A stretch of 64,000 bases of DNA, taken from NCBI RefSeq assembly GCF_003814915.1, contig NZ_RKQK01000001.1, positions 946,031-1,010,030 on the forward strand, written 5' to 3'. Numbering within the stretch: position 1 is the stretch's first letter; each line of letters starts with the position of its first letter. The DNA comes from Pacificibacter maritimus (GTDB taxonomy: Bacteria > Pseudomonadota > Alphaproteobacteria > Rhodobacterales > Rhodobacteraceae). This document shows positions 52,612 through 61,721 of the stretch, piece after piece. The translations under genes and the position numbers were made by a program. The notes below the pieces were generated by a model, which saw only the letters and a list, made by a program, of their open reading frames with translations, ran no database searches and had not been told where the DNA came from.

Positions 52612-53805
52612 CTATCCCAAAGCGGGCAAATCGCCCATGGCAGGGAAATCTCCCGAATCGGGCAACCCGTCATCGCCAGTGAGCGGCGGAAGATCGCCCC
52701 CGAAGCCCCCTCCGAAATCGGACCCTATATCACTTAAAGATGGTACTCCCATGGCCAGATCGGGATCTGGTAGGTCGCCCAGACGACCCATGGAGTTTGG
52801 TGTCTCAAACCCGCCCCCAAAATCCGCGCCTATGTCGGGCAAGTCACCCAAGTCAGGCATTTCGCCATCAGTCCCATTCATGTCCATCATCTCACCGCTC
52901 GAAAAGTCATTTGTCATCGACATGTCAGCATCATTTTCTTGAACTGGATTAAGATTAATGCGCACCGCGCGGTGACCGTTGACCTGCCCTAAACGACCAA
53001 TAGAAATACGCCGCCCATCTGCGACCAGTTCGACACGGTTCAGGGCCTCTTTGGGGACAGGGATTTGCATGCCCACTTGCAGATTGGCCACATCGGACAA
53101 AGACAAGGACACACGATGCAAAACTGACGAAAGCTGCGCTTCGGTTTTTAACACTGAGGCTTGAAAACTGGTTTCCCAAGCAGTTTGCATGCCTGCTTCG
53201 ACTTTAGGTTTGGGTCGGCTGGCGGGGAAAACAAACATAATCTCGCCTTGGCGCACCCCCCGCCCCATATCGACCGACACGCGGTACATACGGTAGCGAA
53301 TATCATCAAAGGCAATCGGAATGGATCGGGTTTCCGACAGCTGCGCAGCCGTGCGATAGTTCGCAATTTCGGGCGGCTGGGAGGCTTCGGCCACAATCGT
53401 TTCGAAATTCGCAAGCATTCTGTCAATCACATCAAAGCACATGACGGAATCGGTGGACGTTGGGTCACGCTTTTCTGGGCTATATTTTTGCACCTTGCCA
53501 GTGGTCAATTGTTCGACAACAGATGTGGTGACCCCCAAACTAAACACAGCCAACCCGTATGCAGAATCGGGGCCTTCGAGTAAGGCCAGCAATGAATGAT
53601 CATCAATGCTATCGGGCAAGCGAGAGACAGATGTTATCTCTTCAATGACCTCCCCAACCTGCAAGACCATACCTGTGCAGTCTTCTGCGGCCTTGGCCAA
53701 GGCCAAACGCAGTGCTTTGGGCGCAGACATGGCCGTAACATCGGGCGGTGGTCGCCCGACACCCGCTTTGCGGCGCATTGCAGATATGAGATCTTCGTCA
53801 GCCAT
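52612..53805 (-). CDS. FliM/FliN-like flagellar C-ring protein with acidic Gly-rich tail
   Basis: The 397-residue protein from ATG 53805 shows the FliM pattern: SAMRRKAGVGR at the start, a middle domain (about 40-190) with CFDVIDRMLANFETIVAEASQPPEIANYR and FVFP, and a SpoA domain (about 225-295) with LSSVLHRVSLSLSDVANLQVGMQIPVPKEALNRVELVADGRRISIGRLGQVNGHRAVRI. The last 90 residues are a low-complexity tail of repeats like DLGDLPDIGADFGGGF, seen twice (also SDIGSDFGGGFGGDLP). No other flagellar gene lies in the window, so it is an orphan here. It could be the switch protein of a motor encoded elsewhere. The symbol fliM is not given because of the odd tail. Confidence 0.8.
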   Translation of the reverse strand: MADEDLISAMRRKAGVGRPPPDVTAMSAPKALRLALAKAAEDCTGMVLQVGEVIEEITSVSRLPDSIDDHSLLALLEGPDSAYGLAVFSLGVTTSVVEQLTTGKVQKYSPEKRDPTSTDSVMCFDVIDRMLANFETIVAEASQPPEIANYRTAAQLSETRSIPIAFDDIRYRMYRVSVDMGRGVRQGEIMFVFPASRPKPKVEAGMQTAWETSFQASVLKTEAQLSSVLHRVSLSLSDVANLQVGMQIPVPKEALNRVELVADGRRISIGRLGQVNGHRAVRINLNPVQENDADMSMTNDFSSGEMMDMNGTDGEMPDLGDLPDIGADFGGGFETPNSMGRLGDLPDPDLAMGVPSLSDIGSDFGGGFGGDLPPLTGDDGLPDSGDFPAMGDLPALG

Positions 53806-54002
53806 AAGAATGCGTTCGTGTTCTTTCACGCCCAGACAAGCGGGCCATTGGCAAAAGACGTCCCTGCGTGACATGCAAACGGGCGCCCTCTGGCAAGAGT
53901 TGGAGGGTGCGTTAAGTTTTGCCCCTTCAAGGTAAACAAATGATTGACCGATGCAGGAAATTCAGCGGCGATAGGTGAATTTTGATGCAGGCGCCTCGCA
54001 AA

Positions 54003-56714
54003 TCAAGGCAGCTGGCGCGTTTGAGGTAAATCGATGCGAAATCCAGCACCGCCTTGGGCGGGTAAATATGAAATTGATCCGCCTAGGTTATGCGCAATTT
54101 CACTGCAAATCGCCAAACCCAGTCCCGCGCCGCCTGCTTTTGCTTCATCGCCCAAACGCGAGAACTTTTCAAAGATGACGGATTGTTTTTGCTCGGGAAT
54201 TCCCTGACCGTTGTCGATAAAGTCAATTTGAATATTCAGGCCTTGGCGGCGGGTTTTAATGTGCAACACAGGTGTTTCGGCTTGGCAATATTTACGGGCA
54301 TTAGAAATCAAATTGATAAAAACCTGCGCCAAACGATCCGCATCCGTATCCAAGATAATATGTTCGCTCGATAGGTCACGTTTGATCTGCAAATCTGCGC
54401 CATCAAGCCCCTGCCCTGTGGCTTCGATCGCGTGTTCAATCACATCGTGCAAATCATGGCGTTCCCATGTCAAAAACACCTGCCCGCTTTCCAAAACCGA
54501 AAGATCCAGCAAAGCATCCAGCAAGCGCGTCAGACGCTGCGCTTCGTCATGGATGACGCCAGAAAACCGCGCCAAGCTGGCTTCATCAAGTTTGGTCCCA
54601 GAGGTGCCCGCATCGCGCAGGATTTCTGAAAACGCACGAATAGAGGTCATAGGCGTGCGCAGCTCATGGGAAATTTGACTGAGAAAGGCGTCTTTTTGGA
54701 TCGAAATTTCCGTCAGTTTTTCATTGGCCTCGCGTAATTTGCGCGCTGTGCGGGCCAATTCATTGGATTGGGCTTCCAGCTGATTTGAATGCTCCAACAT
54801 CTGTGCTGTTTCATTGGCCACGGCCATTAAATCTTCGACAGACACTGCCGCCCCATCGGTGATTTGTCCCAGCATCGCATGCGCCGTGGCGGCCCCCACT
54901 GAGCCCGCGAGTTTGCGTTCAAGCCCATCCATAAATGCCGGTGTAGGATCAGGCAGATAGCCTTTTTTGCCTTGGGCTTTGGCTTCATTTTGAAACAGGG
55001 ATTGCGCCTCGGCACTGCCGATAATGCGCTGCGCCATGACCAGTAGATCTTCGGCCTCAACCCTGCCTAAGGACCATCCGCGTGCGGGGCCAGAATGATC
55101 AAATACATTAACGAATTGTGCGCCCTGCAAGCGTTCAACGGGGCGCGGGAAAGACATCAAAGACCCAAGGATAAACACAGCACTATTGAGCGCAAGGGAC
55201 CAGACCACCGCATGCACCACGGGATCAACCCCAGTGATGCCGAACAAAGCTTGGGGGCGCAGTTGCGTAATGCCCCAAGGCCCGTTGTCTAGAACCTGTG
55301 TGGAAAATCCAGCAGCGGCGCCAAAGGAGGGCAAAAACATGGTATAGGCCCAAACAGTAAAGCCTAAACACAGCCCCATGATGGCCCCTGTGCGTGTTGC
55401 CCCGCGCCAGAATATTCCGCCGAGCATCGCAGGCAAGACCTGCGCCAATCCTGTGAATGAAATCAAACCGATAGCGGCCAAAGCTTCGGATCCACCTGAC
55501 AAGCGAAAATAGAAATATCCCAAGGCCAAAACCACAGCGATAGACACACGACGCGCCAATAAAACCACAGCGCGGATATCGCCAGAATAGGTGGCACTGT
55601 CTTTGCGCGATGACAGCCAAAGTGGCACAACGATGTGATTGGACACCATGGTGGACAGGGCAATAGCAGCCACGATGACCATAGAGGTGGCCGATGAAAA
55701 TCCGCCCAAAAAACTGAGCGTCGCCAAAGCATGTTGATCGTAATTCAAAGGCAGCGTCAGCACGAACATGTCGGGGTTCGACCCCTCAGGCAGCACGTTT
55801 AGCCCGACAACTGCGATGGGGATCACAAACAGCGACATGCCAAACATGTACAAAGGAAAGGCCCAGCCTGCGGTGAACAGATGGTCTTCGTCTGCGTTTT
55901 CGACCACCAGCACTTGGAACATGCGCGGTAAGGTCAAAAACGCAGCCCCTGACAATAGGGTCAATGTGATAAACCGCGTGCCATCCAAATCGACTTGGGA
56001 CACGGGCGAGGCATCAATACGCGCCAGCATATCCGCCATGCCGCCGCCGATCCCCCAGACCACAAACACCCCAACGGCCAAAAGACCGATGAATTTCACA
56101 ATAGCTTCTAAAGCGATGGCCGTTACCACGCCATGATGGCGTTCGTTTGCATCCAGATTGCGGGTGCCAAAGAGAATGGCAAACAAGGAGAGACCTGCGG
56201 CGACCCAAAGCGCTGTCACATTCAGATCAGGCAAGGTCGCAGCCCCTGTCACCCCTTCGTTTCCTGCTTGGGAAAACACGGCAAACGACAGGGCAACAGA
56301 TTGCAGTTGTAACGCGATATAGGGCGTAGTGCCGATCACTGCCAGCACAGTGACCAGAACCCCCAGCACGGTGGATTTACCGTAGCGCGACGAAATGAGA
56401 TCGGCGATAGATGTGATTCTCTGACTGCGCCCGATGTGTACGAGTTTGCGCAAAATCCACCACCAGCCGATCATCACCATGGTTGGCCCCATATAGATGG
56501 TGGCAAATTCCAGCCCTGAGCGTGCCGCATAGCCCACCGCGCCGTAAAAAGTCCATGCGGTGCAATAAATCGACAAAGATAGCGTATAAATCCATGGCGA
56601 TTTTAGCCAACCCAGCCGCCCCCTTTTGGCGCGTTGTTCTGCCCAAAAGGCCACAACAAACAGAAAACTCGCATAGCAAAGGCAGGCCAGAACAAGGACG
56701 TTAAAGGAAAGCAT
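54003..56714 (-). CDS. Sensor histidine kinase with sodium/solute symporter domain (CbrA-like)
   Basis: A 903-residue kinase. The N-terminal half is an SSS-type transporter fold with about 13 helices (AWTFYGAVGYAARSGLEFATIYMGPT, FLGGFSSATSMVIVAAIALSTMVSNHIVVP and LPAMLGGIFWRGATRTGAIMG). Next are a STAC linker (about 545-580, AEDLLVMAQRIIGSAEAQSLF), a coiled coil, a HisKA domain with QISHELRTPMTSIRAFSEIL (H683) and a HATPase (LISNARKYCQAETP, DNGQGIPE, GAGLGLAICSEIAHNLGG). Such kinases couple transport or binding of a solute to signalling (CbrA, CrbS). The gene adjoins the small membrane protein without a gap, and the response regulator is just upstream, so one operon. Confidence 0.92.
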   Translation of the reverse strand: MLSFNVLVLACLCYASFLFVVAFWAEQRAKRGRLGWLKSPWIYTLSLSIYCTAWTFYGAVGYAARSGLEFATIYMGPTMVMIGWWWILRKLVHIGRSQRITSIADLISSRYGKSTVLGVLVTVLAVIGTTPYIALQLQSVALSFAVFSQAGNEGVTGAATLPDLNVTALWVAAGLSLFAILFGTRNLDANERHHGVVTAIALEAIVKFIGLLAVGVFVVWGIGGGMADMLARIDASPVSQVDLDGTRFITLTLLSGAAFLTLPRMFQVLVVENADEDHLFTAGWAFPLYMFGMSLFVIPIAVVGLNVLPEGSNPDMFVLTLPLNYDQHALATLSFLGGFSSATSMVIVAAIALSTMVSNHIVVPLWLSSRKDSATYSGDIRAVVLLARRVSIAVVLALGYFYFRLSGGSEALAAIGLISFTGLAQVLPAMLGGIFWRGATRTGAIMGLCLGFTVWAYTMFLPSFGAAAGFSTQVLDNGPWGITQLRPQALFGITGVDPVVHAVVWSLALNSAVFILGSLMSFPRPVERLQGAQFVNVFDHSGPARGWSLGRVEAEDLLVMAQRIIGSAEAQSLFQNEAKAQGKKGYLPDPTPAFMDGLERKLAGSVGAATAHAMLGQITDGAAVSVEDLMAVANETAQMLEHSNQLEAQSNELARTARKLREANEKLTEISIQKDAFLSQISHELRTPMTSIRAFSEILRDAGTSGTKLDEASLARFSGVIHDEAQRLTRLLDALLDLSVLESGQVFLTWERHDLHDVIEHAIEATGQGLDGADLQIKRDLSSEHIILDTDADRLAQVFINLISNARKYCQAETPVLHIKTRRQGLNIQIDFIDNGQGIPEQKQSVIFEKFSRLGDEAKAGGAGLGLAICSEIAHNLGGSISYLPAQGGAGFRIDLPQTRQLP

Positions 56715-57029
56715 CTATGACCCGTTTTCGAAATCAACTGCAGGCGTTTGATCAATTGTTTGGTCGGTCTCGTGACGTCTATCTTCGCGCCGCAAAGCAC
56801 GTGTGATCAAGCCAGCGATCACGATGGCACCAAACCAAACGGAAAACACATGAACATAGCCGCGCGCCCCGTCACCTACAGGCGTATTGGTCGCCTCGTC
56901 CCCCCAGAGCAACGGTATTAAATACAATAAAAACAGAAATATAGGCAGCAGTCTTTGTGCATCGATCAAACGCCGCCTACGGTAAGAGGCGCGCGCTAAA
57001 TACAAAGGGGTGCGCCTGCGATCATCCAT
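56715..57029 (-). CDS. Small two-helix membrane protein in the kinase operon
   Basis: The 104-residue protein has a basic N-terminus (MDDRRRTPLYLARASYRRRRL), then two helices RLLPIFLFLLYLIPLLWG and VHVFSVWFGAIVIAGLITRAL, and a charged end. Its stop touches the kinase start and its own start overlaps the response-regulator end by 8 bases, so all three are translated together. I cannot name a family, but the cluster layout (response regulator, small membrane protein, symporter-kinase) recalls CrbS/CrbR-type acetate signalling. It may assist the kinase in the membrane. Confidence 0.75.
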   Translation of the reverse strand: MDDRRRTPLYLARASYRRRRLIDAQRLLPIFLFLLYLIPLLWGDEATNTPVGDGARGYVHVFSVWFGAIVIAGLITRALRREDRRHETDQTIDQTPAVDFENGS

Positions 57030-57453
57030 TTTCTATAGACTCAGCGGCAGCCTCATCTGGTGTAACATCTTTCGAAGTCTGATGCGCTTGGGCCACCAAA
57101 CTGCGCACAGTCTCTAGCATATCGGCGTTGGAAAATGGCTTGGTCATAAAGGCGGATACCCCGTAAGACTGCGCCAGATCGCGGTCTTTTTTCTGCCCTC
57201 GCGCAGTCAGCATCAAGATAGGCAAATCTGCATGGGCGGGATCTTGGCGCAAGAGCCGCAAAATTTCAAAACCCGACATGCCAGGCAACATCACATCCAA
57301 AATTACGATATCGGGGTGTTTGGTACGCACCGCATCGATAGCGCGCGCGCCATCAGATTGTATTTCAACGCTCCAACCATCGCGCGACAGAATAAATCTA
57401 ATCGCTTCAATGATATTGGGTTCGTCTTCGATCAGCAGGACGCGTTTGCCCAT
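57022..57453 (-). CDS. Single-domain response regulator
   Basis: A 143-residue receiver domain without a clear output domain. It has LLIEDEPNIIEAIRFIL (acidic pair), the phospho-acceptor D53 in DIVILDVMLPGMSGFE, LMLTARG, and the conserved lysine in MTKPFSNADML. The last 25 residues are charged. The start is ATG 57453 (GAGGAGG ahead), not the TTG at 57474. It is the first gene of the operon with the small membrane protein and symporter-kinase and probably receives phosphate from it, but with no DNA-binding domain it must act by protein contact. scfR lies 68 bases upstream. Confidence 0.9.
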   Translation of the reverse strand: MGKRVLLIEDEPNIIEAIRFILSRDGWSVEIQSDGARAIDAVRTKHPDIVILDVMLPGMSGFEILRLLRQDPAHADLPILMLTARGQKKDRDLAQSYGVSAFMTKPFSNADMLETVRSLVAQAHQTSKDVTPDEAAAESIENG

Positions 57454-57520
57454 AGCCGATTTCCTCCTCCTCAAGATCAGTCACTATTGCGTGATTTGAT
57501 CGTTGAGTCAAAAGTCTTGT

Positions 57521-58888
57521 TCACGCTCGATTTTCGGTCCCCATCAAAGACGGTTCTCGACGGGCAGGACAGGCAGCGCGGGTGCAAACGCGGCAGTTCG
57601 TGCCGACCTTTACCGCCTCGACATCTTGCGGCAAATCCTGAAGCATAGGACCAGTTGCCCTGTCCAGCGCCACAAACAGCATCGTCGCCTCAAGCACCTC
57701 TGGCGCATCAAAGCCCAGATGCGCTTTGGGTTGGCAAATCGCATAGGCCAGATATTTGCGCGCAGGCTGGCCTGTGAGTTCAACCACGCGGCGCACAGGC
57801 GTCATGGGGCGCACCAAAGCCTGATAGAGCGGCCACAACGGACAGCCACCCCCAAAACGCGGCGGCGTAAAGCCTTCTAATGGTTTGCGAAAAGTAATGA
57901 CCCCCGCCCCATCGCAGATCACCATCCCGCAATCCGCACCCGATTGAGTTGGTGGCAAGGTTGCCAGCCTGCGCATAGCGGCGGCAATATCTGCGCCAGT
58001 ACGCTTTGCCAAAGCTGCGGGGTCAGGACCAAACTGTTCGAGCACGTCCAACACCGTAGACAGTGGCATTTGATCGGCATCCTGTTTTGCCCGCGTCATC
58101 CAACCATCAGCCAAGCTCCGCGCCGCTGGAGATGACAATGCAAGCACAGGTTGGCCGCTTTGAGCGCGCTCGTTTTGCTGGGCCTCATTGATGGCCGCAT
58201 CATTTGGATCAGACTGCAAAGCGGGCGCATAATCTTGTTGCTGCAACCACGCTTCAAAGGCGGTTTGCGGCGTATCGGGCGTCTCATTTTCTTTGCCGAT
58301 TGTATCAAGATAGCGCACCAAATCTTGGGTGCCTGTGGCCAATCTCTGACTGTCTTCATACATGTTGCGGTGAAAGCGGGCTTGCCACTCCGCATCGATA
58401 TCATCATCGGCGTTTAAAATACCAGCGGTGGACCGAATGGCTGTGACCGTTGACAGAACCTCATGCAGGGCTTCGGATAAAAATGGATCATGTGCCAACC
58501 TGTCATTGAGCGCCTCGATGCGTCGCTCCAAGGCCTTGATATGTTCATGCTGACGACTGGCCAAAGCGGCCCAGCCTGGAAATCGATTGGCGAAATCTTC
58601 GATACGATCCGTTTCAACGAACACATCCGTCAGCCCGTTTTCCGCCCCTGCATTTTGCAACCCTTCCACCAAAGTTGATTGCACACCTTGAGTGAGACTG
58701 CCGACTTCGACCTGTAAAATACGGGCCAAATCAACCAACAGCTTGCCGCCGATCTTGCGCTTATTATGTTCGATTAAATTCAGATAAGCCGCAGAAATGC
58801 CCACAAGGCGCGCCAAATCGGCCTGTTTGAGGCCCGCAAGCGTGCGTCGCTCGCGAATTCGTGAACCAGTTAAAGTTGAACGCGACAT
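57521..58888 (-). CDS. ScfR-like short-chain acyl-CoA regulator (XRE family, DUF2083)
   Basis: The 455-residue regulator has an N-terminal Cro/CI helix-turn-helix (about 8-65, GSRIRERRTLAGLKQADLARLVGISAAYLNLIEHNKRKIGGKLL), a helical middle with long charged helices, and the C-terminal DUF2083 domain with the cysteine motif GTNCRVCTRAACPARREPS (about 432-450). The family includes regulators of acetate or propionate metabolism that sense acyl-CoA. It is divergent from the Liv-type ABC operon and upstream of the CrbS-like system, so it may link short-chain acid supply to uptake. Its control region has a TTTAC-AAA-GTAAA palindrome. Confidence 0.9.
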   Translation of the reverse strand: MSRSTLTGSRIRERRTLAGLKQADLARLVGISAAYLNLIEHNKRKIGGKLLVDLARILQVEVGSLTQGVQSTLVEGLQNAGAENGLTDVFVETDRIEDFANRFPGWAALASRQHEHIKALERRIEALNDRLAHDPFLSEALHEVLSTVTAIRSTAGILNADDDIDAEWQARFHRNMYEDSQRLATGTQDLVRYLDTIGKENETPDTPQTAFEAWLQQQDYAPALQSDPNDAAINEAQQNERAQSGQPVLALSSPAARSLADGWMTRAKQDADQMPLSTVLDVLEQFGPDPAALAKRTGADIAAAMRRLATLPPTQSGADCGMVICDGAGVITFRKPLEGFTPPRFGGGCPLWPLYQALVRPMTPVRRVVELTGQPARKYLAYAICQPKAHLGFDAPEVLEATMLFVALDRATGPMLQDLPQDVEAVKVGTNCRVCTRAACPARREPSLMGTENRA

Positions 58889-58959
58889 GGTTTCCCCAAG
58901 TTATTTCAATGGCTTTCTGCACTCGCAAAGTGATTTTTCTGCGCGTGCGGGATAATAAA

Positions 58960-58972
58960 TTTACAAAGTAAA
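58960..58972. promoter_or_regulatory. TTTACAAAGTAAA palindrome between scfR and the Liv operon
   Basis: TTTAC and GTAAA are perfect 5-bp arms around AAA; extended ATAAAT/ATTTAT pairing continues outward with a one-base indel. It lies about 72 bp upstream of scfR. PrpR/ScfR-type regulators favour TTTGCAAA-like sites, and this is a related AT-rich form. Confidence 0.5.
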
Positions 58973-59124
58973 ATTTATACCTGTTCAAAAATTAACAAAA
59001 AAATCATTTAAACAAAAGCACTTGTTGAATAATTTTCAGCACATCCTCAGTATACCTACATCTTGTTAACAAGTCGGTGGTCGCAGATACGCGGTAGGCT
59101 GACATCACAACAGGATACGCGAAA

Positions 59125-59146
59125 GCCCGTACGAGGAGGTGCGGGC
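59125..59146 (+). promoter_or_regulatory. 5'-UTR hairpin before the Liv binding-protein gene
   Basis: GCCCGTAC pairs with GTGCGGGC (one G-U pair) around the loop GAGGAG, which mimics a ribosome site. The real GGGAGG lies further on at about 59168-59173, before ATG 59180. The hairpin might stabilise the message or hold ribosomes nearby. Confidence 0.5.
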
Positions 59147-59179
59147 CAAGCGGACCGAAAACCTAAGGGAGGATTTTCT

Positions 59180-60523
59180 ATGTCTAATTCACTACTCACG
59201 CGTCGCGGACTGCTTAAAACCAGTGCAGTGGCAGGCGCGGGTCTGGCGCTGCCAACTATATTCACATCGGGCGCTGCGGCTTTTACCAATGAGCCGATGG
59301 GCGGCACTGTAACGCTGGGCTTCAACGTGCCGCAATCTGGTGCCTATGCTGACGAGGGCGCGGATGAGTTGCGCGCATACGAACTGGCGGTTGAGCATCT
59401 CAACGGCGAAGGCGACGGCGGCATGCTGAACACCTTCAGCTCGAAGGTACTCGAAGGCAACGGCATCTTGGGCAAGAAAGTCCAATACGTCACAGGCGAC
59501 ACGCAAACAAAATCTGATGCGGCGCGCGCATCCGCGAAATCCATGATCGAAAAAGACGGCGCCGTAATGATCACAGGCGGATCTTCTTCTGGCGTTGCGA
59601 TTGCTGTGCAAGGTCTATGCCAAGAGGCTGGCGTGATCTTTATGGCGGGGCTAACCCACTCAAACGACACCACAGGTAAAGACAAAAAAGCCAATGGTTT
59701 CCGTCACTTCTTTAACGCATATATGTCTGCTGCGGCTTTGGCACCTGTGCTTAAAAATCTCTACGGCACAGATCGCACGGCCTATCACCTGACAGCGGAT
59801 TATTCATGGGGCTGGACTCAAGAAGAATCTATCGCAGCCGCCACTGAGGCAATGGGCTGGAAAACAGCTGAGAAAGTGCGCACACCTTTGGGCGCGGGTG
59901 ACTTTTCATCCTATATCGCGCCTGTGTTGAACTCTGGCGCAGATGTTTTGGTCTTGAACCACTACGGCGGGGATATGGTGAACTCCTTGACCAACGCGGT
60001 GCAGTTCGGTCTGCGTGATAAGCAAGTGAACGGCAAGAATTTCGAAATTGTTGTACCGCTTTACTCACGCTTGATGGCGCGCGGTGCGGGCAAAAACGTG
60101 GCAGGCATTCACGGATCAACCAACTGGCACTGGTCTTTGCAAGACGACGCATCAAAAGCATTCGTCAAATCCTTTGGCACAAAATACGGCTTCCCTCCCT
60201 CACAGGCGGCACATACCGTTTACTGTCAAACACTGCTTTACGCAGATGCTGTCGCACGCGGTGGTTCCTTCAACCCATGTGCGGTTGCAGAAGCGCTTGA
60301 AGGCTTTGAATTCGATGGTTTGGGCAATGGTAAAACACTTTACCGTGCTGAAGATCACCAGTGTTTCAAAGACGTTTTGGTTGTGCGCGGTAAAGAAAAT
60401 CCAGAGTCAGAATTTGACCTGTTGGAAGTGGTCGAAGTCACGCCAGCCGCTCAGGTTACCTACGATGCGGATCACCCGATGTTTGCAGGCGGCGCTTTGG
60501 GCGACTGCAACCCCGGCGCATAG
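59180..60523 (+). CDS. Liv-type ABC transporter substrate-binding protein (Tat-exported)
   Basis: The 447-residue periplasmic binding protein from ATG 59180 (GGGAGG ahead) has the Tat signal LTRRGLLKTSAVAGAGLALPTIF, ending near AAAF. The type I binding fold shows VTLGFNVPQSGAYADEGADELRAYELAVEHLNGEG, DTQTKSDAARASAKSMIEKDGAVMITGGSSSGVAIAVQGLCQEAGV and YGTDRTAYHLTADYSWGWTQEESIAAATEAMGW. It is the first gene of a Liv operon (permeases and ATPases follow) and, with ScfR divergent, could carry branched-chain amino acids or another short acid or amide. Export folded by Tat may reflect a cofactor or fast folding. Confidence 0.9.
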   Translation: MSNSLLTRRGLLKTSAVAGAGLALPTIFTSGAAAFTNEPMGGTVTLGFNVPQSGAYADEGADELRAYELAVEHLNGEGDGGMLNTFSSKVLEGNGILGKKVQYVTGDTQTKSDAARASAKSMIEKDGAVMITGGSSSGVAIAVQGLCQEAGVIFMAGLTHSNDTTGKDKKANGFRHFFNAYMSAAALAPVLKNLYGTDRTAYHLTADYSWGWTQEESIAAATEAMGWKTAEKVRTPLGAGDFSSYIAPVLNSGADVLVLNHYGGDMVNSLTNAVQFGLRDKQVNGKNFEIVVPLYSRLMARGAGKNVAGIHGSTNWHWSLQDDASKAFVKSFGTKYGFPPSQAAHTVYCQTLLYADAVARGGSFNPCAVAEALEGFEFDGLGNGKTLYRAEDHQCFKDVLVVRGKENPESEFDLLEVVEVTPAAQVTYDADHPMFAGGALGDCNPGA

Positions 60524-60546
60524 TCTGACAGGCTGCTAACCCGTTG

Positions 60547-60572
60547 ACTGGGCGCATTCAGGTGCGCCCAGT
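60547..60572 (+). terminator. Hairpin between the binding-protein gene and livH
   Basis: A 10-bp perfect stem ACTGGGCGCA/TGCGCCCAGT with loop TTCAGG starts 24 bases after the stop. There is no T-run, so full termination is unlikely. It may protect the binding-protein part of the message. The rest of the 60573-60686 gap holds no gene. Confidence 0.65.
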
Positions 60573-60686
60573 TGACCAACACACAGACACAAACCATTCA
60601 AATTCCACAATAAAACACTTGCGCGACACAGGCACCGCCTTTGGAGCACAAGAAAGCTACGCGGAAAAACGGAACAGGTGGGGACG

Positions 60687-61718
60687 ATGGACGGCATTCT
60701 ACTGCAAATTCTAAACGGGCTTGATAAGGGCTCGGCCTATGCGCTGATCGCGCTGGGGCTTACACTTATTTTTGGCACGCTCGGCGTGGTGAACTTTGCC
60801 CATGGCGCGATCTTTATGATTGGTGCCTTTTGCGCGGTCACCCTGTCGCGCCTTTTGTCGTTGTCTTTTGAAACGGTTGATCCGACCAAGACTGACTTTT
60901 TGGGCAATCCAGCCACGATCAAAACCCCCTACGTCGAAGCGTGGTTTGGCCCCGAATTCGGCGGCGCCTTGATCGATTGGGCCGTGCCTTTAGCAATCTT
61001 GTTTTCGATCCCTGTTATGATCGTCGTGGGCTATGTGATGGAACGCGGATTGATCAAGCATTTCTACAAACGCCCGCATGCAGATCAGATTTTGGTCACC
61101 TTCGGATTGGCCATCGTGCTGCAAGAGGTGATCAAATATTTTTACGGTGCCAACCCCATCTCAACCCCTGCCCCTGAGGTTTTCATCGGCTCGTTCGATT
61201 TCGGCATGATGCTGGGTTTTGATCCCAATGTGATCATCTACCCCTACTGGCGCTTGGTCTATTTCCTGTTTGCGGCAGTGATCATCGGGGCTGTGTTTTC
61301 ATTCTTGCGCTTTACCACCTTTGGCATGGTTGTGCGCGCAGGCATGGCTGACCGCGAAACCGTGGGCTTGCTGGGCATTGATATTGATCGGCGTTTCACC
61401 ATCATGTTTGGCCTTGCGGCTGCGGTGGCAGGCATGGCGGGCGTGATGTACGCGCCAATTCTCAGCCCGAACTATCACATGGGTATGGATTTCTTAGTTC
61501 TGTCTTTTGTGGTCGTGGTTGTTGGCGGCATGGGCAGTTTGCCTGGCGCTGTGGCTGCAGGCTTTTTGCTTGGTATTTTGGAAAGCTTCGCATCGATGAA
61601 CGAAGTGAAATCCATTTTGCCAGGGATCGATCAAATTGTCATTTACCTCGTTGCAATCATCATCCTTTTGACCCGTCCGCGCGGTCTGATGGGCAAACGC
61701 GGCGTGATGGAGGAATAA
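60687..61718 (+). CDS. livH: Liv-type ABC transporter permease (LivH)
   Basis: The first inner-membrane subunit, 343 residues from ATG 60687 (AGGTGGGG just ahead; GTG 60678 is an alternative). It has about eight helices and the LivH pattern LNGLDKGSAYALIALGLTLIFGTLGVVNFAHGAIFMIGAF, RADQILVTFGLAIVLQEVIKYFYG, RFTTFGMVVRAGMADRETVGLLGIDIDRRFTIMFGLAAAVAGMAGVMYAP, and VVVVGGMGSLPGAVAAGFLLG. An extra polar loop (about 55-85, with TVDPTKTDFLGNPATIKTPYVEAWFGPEFG) lies between early helices. livM starts 3 bases after the stop. Confidence 0.93.
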   Translation: MDGILLQILNGLDKGSAYALIALGLTLIFGTLGVVNFAHGAIFMIGAFCAVTLSRLLSLSFETVDPTKTDFLGNPATIKTPYVEAWFGPEFGGALIDWAVPLAILFSIPVMIVVGYVMERGLIKHFYKRPHADQILVTFGLAIVLQEVIKYFYGANPISTPAPEVFIGSFDFGMMLGFDPNVIIYPYWRLVYFLFAAVIIGAVFSFLRFTTFGMVVRAGMADRETVGLLGIDIDRRFTIMFGLAAAVAGMAGVMYAPILSPNYHMGMDFLVLSFVVVVVGGMGSLPGAVAAGFLLGILESFASMNEVKSILPGIDQIVIYLVAIIILLTRPRGLMGKRGVMEE

Positions 61719-61721
61719 ACC

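Noticed and set aside
57497-57512. A second FNR-like site TTGATCGTTGAGTCAA before the response regulator
   Set aside because: The half-sites are 6 bases apart and one is GTCAA; FNR needs TTGAT-N4-ATCAA.
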